From contig JABEVH010000316.1 in assembly GCA_013043915.1 (NCBI GenBank), positions 1-7,049 of the forward strand: DNA of 7,049 nt, in the 5' to 3' direction. The first letter of the stretch is position 1; every line of letters starts with the position of its first letter. Positions 5,311-7,049 of the stretch are shown one piece after another. The notes under the pieces are model-generated. The model made no database searches. It saw only the letters and a program-made list of their open reading frames with translations, and was not told the DNA's origin. The translations under genes were made by a program, and so were the position numbers. The stretch is from Pseudomonadales bacterium (GTDB lineage Bacteria; Pseudomonadota; Gammaproteobacteria; Pseudomonadales; Moraxellaceae).

Positions 5311-6468
5311 TCAGCCATGCAACGATCCAACAATCTGGCGAGCGTAGACTTCCTTGCCTGGCTGCACATTAACCCTTTCAACTCGACCAGCGTAATGATG
5401 AGCCACCCGAGGGTTCATAATGGCAAACCATAACGGAGGCACATATGCAGCCATGATCATCGTGGCATATCCGGCGGGCAATTGTGGGGAAGTCTCAAAA
5501 TGACGCAGCGCCTGATAGCATCGTGTCGGATTGGCATGATGATCAGAATGTCGCTGCAACTGGTAGAGAAATACATTGGTAACTATATGATTGCTGTTCC
5601 AGGAATGCTCTGGAGAGCAACGCTCATATCGGCCATCAGGCCTCTTCTGGCGCAATAGGCCATAGTGTTCCAGATAATTAACCACCTCAAGCAGGGAAAA
5701 ACCATAGAACCCCTGTATAAGCAGGAATGGCAATACCACCCAGCCCCATGCAGCTAGCAGTCCGCCCCAAAGTACGACACTGATCGCCCATGACTGTAGA
5801 TGCTCATTACGCCAGGTCCATACCCCATACCCCCGCCGATGTAAGCGTTGCGCTTCAATGTCCCAAGCTGATTTTATGCCACCGACAACTGATCGGGGCA
5901 AGAATCGATAAAATGTTTCACCAAAACGCGATGTTGCCGGATCTTCAGGCGTGGCCACACGCAAATGATGACCGTAATTATGTTCCACCACAAAATGGCC
6001 ATAAAACGTAGGCGCAAGTGCCAGTCTGGCTAACCAACGCTCCACGTTGTTGTTTTTATGTCCCAGCTCATGCGCCGTGTTGATCGAAATACCTGTGGCA
6101 AATCCGACGGTCAGTGACAAACCCAGGTATGCGACCCAGCCTAAATGTTCATGCGCAATCACCCACGCTGACGCCATCACGCCAATCCATTCCATAATAA
6201 CTGCAGCATAGACGGCATAGCGGTAGTACTTGATTTTCTCTAGCCCTGCGACCACAGACTCTGGCGGATTGTTGGTATCTTCACCCAGAAAATAGTCCAG
6301 CAAAGGAATGACCACGAAGACAACTACGGGACCTAAGTACCAAACCACTGGATTTAAATAAGTCTCACCCAATCCTATAGCCAATAGCGGCAGAATCATG
6401 GGCAGGATGGCTAGTAACCAGGCAAGTCGTTTTGAGTCATGCCACGGGGCAACTGTTACGGCGGTCAT
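5311..6468 (-). CDS. alkB: Alkane 1-monooxygenase (AlkB-type membrane di-iron hydroxylase)
   Basis: Inner-membrane enzyme that hydroxylates terminal carbons of n-alkanes using O2 and electrons from rubredoxin; this is the first step of alkane catabolism. The 385 residues match the family length. All diagnostic histidine motifs are present: HELGHK (133-138), EHNYGHH (162-168), NYLEHYGL (264-271) and LQRHSDHHA (304-312), which supply the di-iron ligands. Hydrophobic stretches at about 16-33, 41-57, 84-105, 109-130 and 228-258 fit a polytopic membrane protein. GEDTNNPPE (62-70) and the C-terminal HANPTRCYQALR are typical. By my ungapped alignment to remembered Pseudomonas GPo1 AlkB, the chain-length-gating Trp55 is replaced by Val50. 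The start is fixed by a strong AAGGAGAGG site. No rubredoxin or rubredoxin reductase gene is in the window, so electron-transfer partners must be elsewhere. Confidence 0.96.
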   Translation of the reverse strand: MTAVTVAPWHDSKRLAWLLAILPMILPLLAIGLGETYLNPVVWYLGPVVVFVVIPLLDYFLGEDTNNPPESVVAGLEKIKYYRYAVYAAVIMEWIGVMASAWVIAHEHLGWVAYLGLSLTVGFATGISINTAHELGHKNNNVERWLARLALAPTFYGHFVVEHNYGHHLRVATPEDPATSRFGETFYRFLPRSVVGGIKSAWDIEAQRLHRRGYGVWTWRNEHLQSWAISVVLWGGLLAAWGWVVLPFLLIQGFYGFSLLEVVNYLEHYGLLRQKRPDGRYERCSPEHSWNSNHIVTNVFLYQLQRHSDHHANPTRCYQALRHFETSPQLPAGYATMIMAAYVPPLWFAIMNPRVAHHYAGRVERVNVQPGKEVYARQIVGSLHG

Positions 6469-6471
6469 GTG

Positions 6472-6480
6472 TCCTCTCCT
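6472..6480 (-). promoter_or_regulatory. Strong Shine-Dalgarno site of alkB
   Basis: The - strand sequence AAGGAGAGG precedes the alkB ATG by a short spacer (ACAC), close to the 16S rRNA anti-SD complement. It fixes the start codon at 6468 and predicts efficient translation. Confidence 0.7.
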
Positions 6481-6527
6481 TATGTTTTACGCAACAAATG
6501 GTACATATATAAATGTGTCATTGTTTG

Positions 6528-6537
6528 ATGTATACAT
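6528..6537. promoter_or_regulatory. Palindrome ATGTATACAT overlapping the alkB -10 element
   Basis: A perfect 10-bp palindrome overlaps part of the alkB -10 hexamer. A second, imperfect dyad (ACATATATAAATGT, 6503-6516) lies one to two helical turns downstream in the leader. Two related AT-rich dyads at the promoter and in the early leader look like an operator pair, but no regulator can be assigned from sequence. Confidence 0.35.
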
Positions 6538-6562
6538 TACACAACATCTTCAGTTCGGTCAA
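6534..6562 (-). promoter_or_regulatory. alkB: Predicted sigma70 promoter of alkB
   Basis: On the - strand TTGACC (complement of 6557-6562) and TAATGT (complement of 6534-6539) are separated by exactly 17 nt, leaving a 5' leader of roughly 60 nt. The 17-nt spacer is the normal sigma70 length. Classical MerR-activated promoters usually have 19-20 nt, so direct MerR-type untwisting would not be expected at this promoter. Confidence 0.6.
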
Positions 6563-6628
6563 TCCTTGACGATAATCTCCTGCTAGAATGGGCCCAGACT
6601 GACATATGACGTTTGACTAAAACTGCAT

Positions 6629-6632
6629 GGAG
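6629..6632 (+). promoter_or_regulatory. Shine-Dalgarno site deciding the start of the rightmost gene
   Basis: GGAG lies 7 nt before ATG 6640. An in-frame ATG at 6634 is only 1 nt from the same site, so 6640 is the better start. I found no convincing -35/-10 pair for this gene in 6540-6625; a TAGAAT at 6584 lacks a matching -35. Confidence 0.5.
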
Positions 6633-6639
6633 CATGCGA

Positions 6640-7049
6640 ATGTCCCTTTCACCTCTCGCCCAGTCGCTGCTGGATGCCCACGTGAAATTTACCGTACGTG
6701 AACTAAGTGGCTCCCAGCTGAATGAACTCATCGCTTCAGGGCTGGATGATCTCTTGCAACAGGCAGATAAACTACGACTACGGGATGTGGTTAGCGTGTC
6801 GATGATTCAGGAAACAGCGCGCTTTTATGCTATGAAACTTCAACTGCGTGCGGCCATCCCTGAAATTGCCAGCGCTGTTGGCCAAACCGTCCTTCAACGC
6901 CTGCGGCAACGACCAACCACGCTGGAAGATATCGTTCCGCAGCGACATATACGCGAATTTTTCAGCAAAATGGTTGAGTTTAAAGCTCTGCGTGAACGCA
7001 GCATCGACGAGTTTACCAGCAACCCCGTTTACGCGAGACTACTGGATGA
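6640..7049 (+). CDS. Hypothetical protein, 3'-partial, divergent from alkB
   Basis: Open frame of 136 complete codons running off the right edge, beginning MSLSPLAQSLLDAHVKFTV. It is rich in Leu, Ala, Arg and Gln with no signal peptide or membrane span, consistent with a soluble, mostly helical protein. Visible stretches include LDDLLQQADKLRLRDVV, VSMIQETARFYAMKLQL, AIPEIASAVGQTVLQRLR and EFFSKMVEFKALRERS. No catalytic motif is recognisable. It resembles conserved hypothetical proteins I recall from Pseudomonas- and Alcanivorax-like genomes, but I cannot name a family. It is transcribed away from alkB across a 171-nt shared region, which does not by itself show a common function. The coding call rests on a good GGAG-ATG start and a long open frame with protein-like composition. 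Confidence 0.75.
   Translation, partial: MSLSPLAQSLLDAHVKFTVRELSGSQLNELIASGLDDLLQQADKLRLRDVVSVSMIQETARFYAMKLQLRAAIPEIASAVGQTVLQRLRQRPTTLEDIVPQRHIREFFSKMVEFKALRERSIDEFTSNPVYARLLD

Larger units (their letters stand above)
6469..6639. promoter_or_regulatory. Divergent intergenic region between alkB and the right-hand gene
   Basis: AT-rich 171-nt region containing the alkB promoter, two dyads and the GGAG site of the rightward gene. It is the only intergenic stretch in the window that must hold promoters for both directions. No small gene or RNA structure is evident. Confidence 0.6.

Noticed and set aside
6566..6589. TTGACG and TAGAAT as a rightward promoter
   Set aside because: The spacer is only 12 nt, too short for sigma70 recognition.
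1..7049. CRISPR arrays, tRNA/rRNA genes, insertion sequences, toxin-antitoxin or phage genes
   Set aside because: No regularly spaced repeats, cloverleaf-like segments, transposase motifs or phage proteins were seen on either strand.

Overview
The window looks like a facultatively anaerobic, hydrocarbon-using gammaproteobacterium. This rests on gene content: a redoxin-type class III ribonucleotide reductase with an NrdG2-like activase, an AlkB-type alkane hydroxylase, and an exported NlpC/P60 peptidase paired with a thioesterase. Genus cannot be fixed from sequence alone; oil-degrading marine lineages are a guess. Both window edges cut through genes.

Positions 1-2826 (+ strand) hold an anaerobic dNTP-synthesis operon. 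It starts inside nrdD, which lacks only the first part of its ATP-cone. The large NrdD polypeptide stops right after its zinc-binding knob and has no glycyl-radical motif. That motif (RVMGY...FN.GK) is in a separate 56-residue ORF at 1958-2128, with its own Shine-Dalgarno sequence and a TTG start. The ORF overlaps the GTG start of nrdG. So the catalytic enzyme appears to be encoded in two pieces, activated by the radical-SAM protein encoded next. The nrdG frame meets a TAA at 2761 and then stays open for 20 codons that look like the family's usual C-terminus. Poly-C tracts lie around these gene ends.

Positions 2827-2968 separate convergent transcription units and hold one C-rich tract inside a small inverted repeat.

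Positions 2969-6468 (- strand) read, in transcription order, alkB, a MerR-family regulator, an exported NlpC/P60 hydrolase and a double-hotdog thioesterase. The last two overlap by 4 nt and are probably co-transcribed. alkB has a good sigma70-like promoter and a palindrome at its -10 region. The MerR gene lies just downstream of alkB and is a candidate regulator of it.

Positions 6469-6639 are a divergent promoter region. A + strand gene for an unrecognised, probably soluble helical protein starts at 6640 and runs off the window. The features most worth a second look are the split NrdD and the interrupted nrdG.
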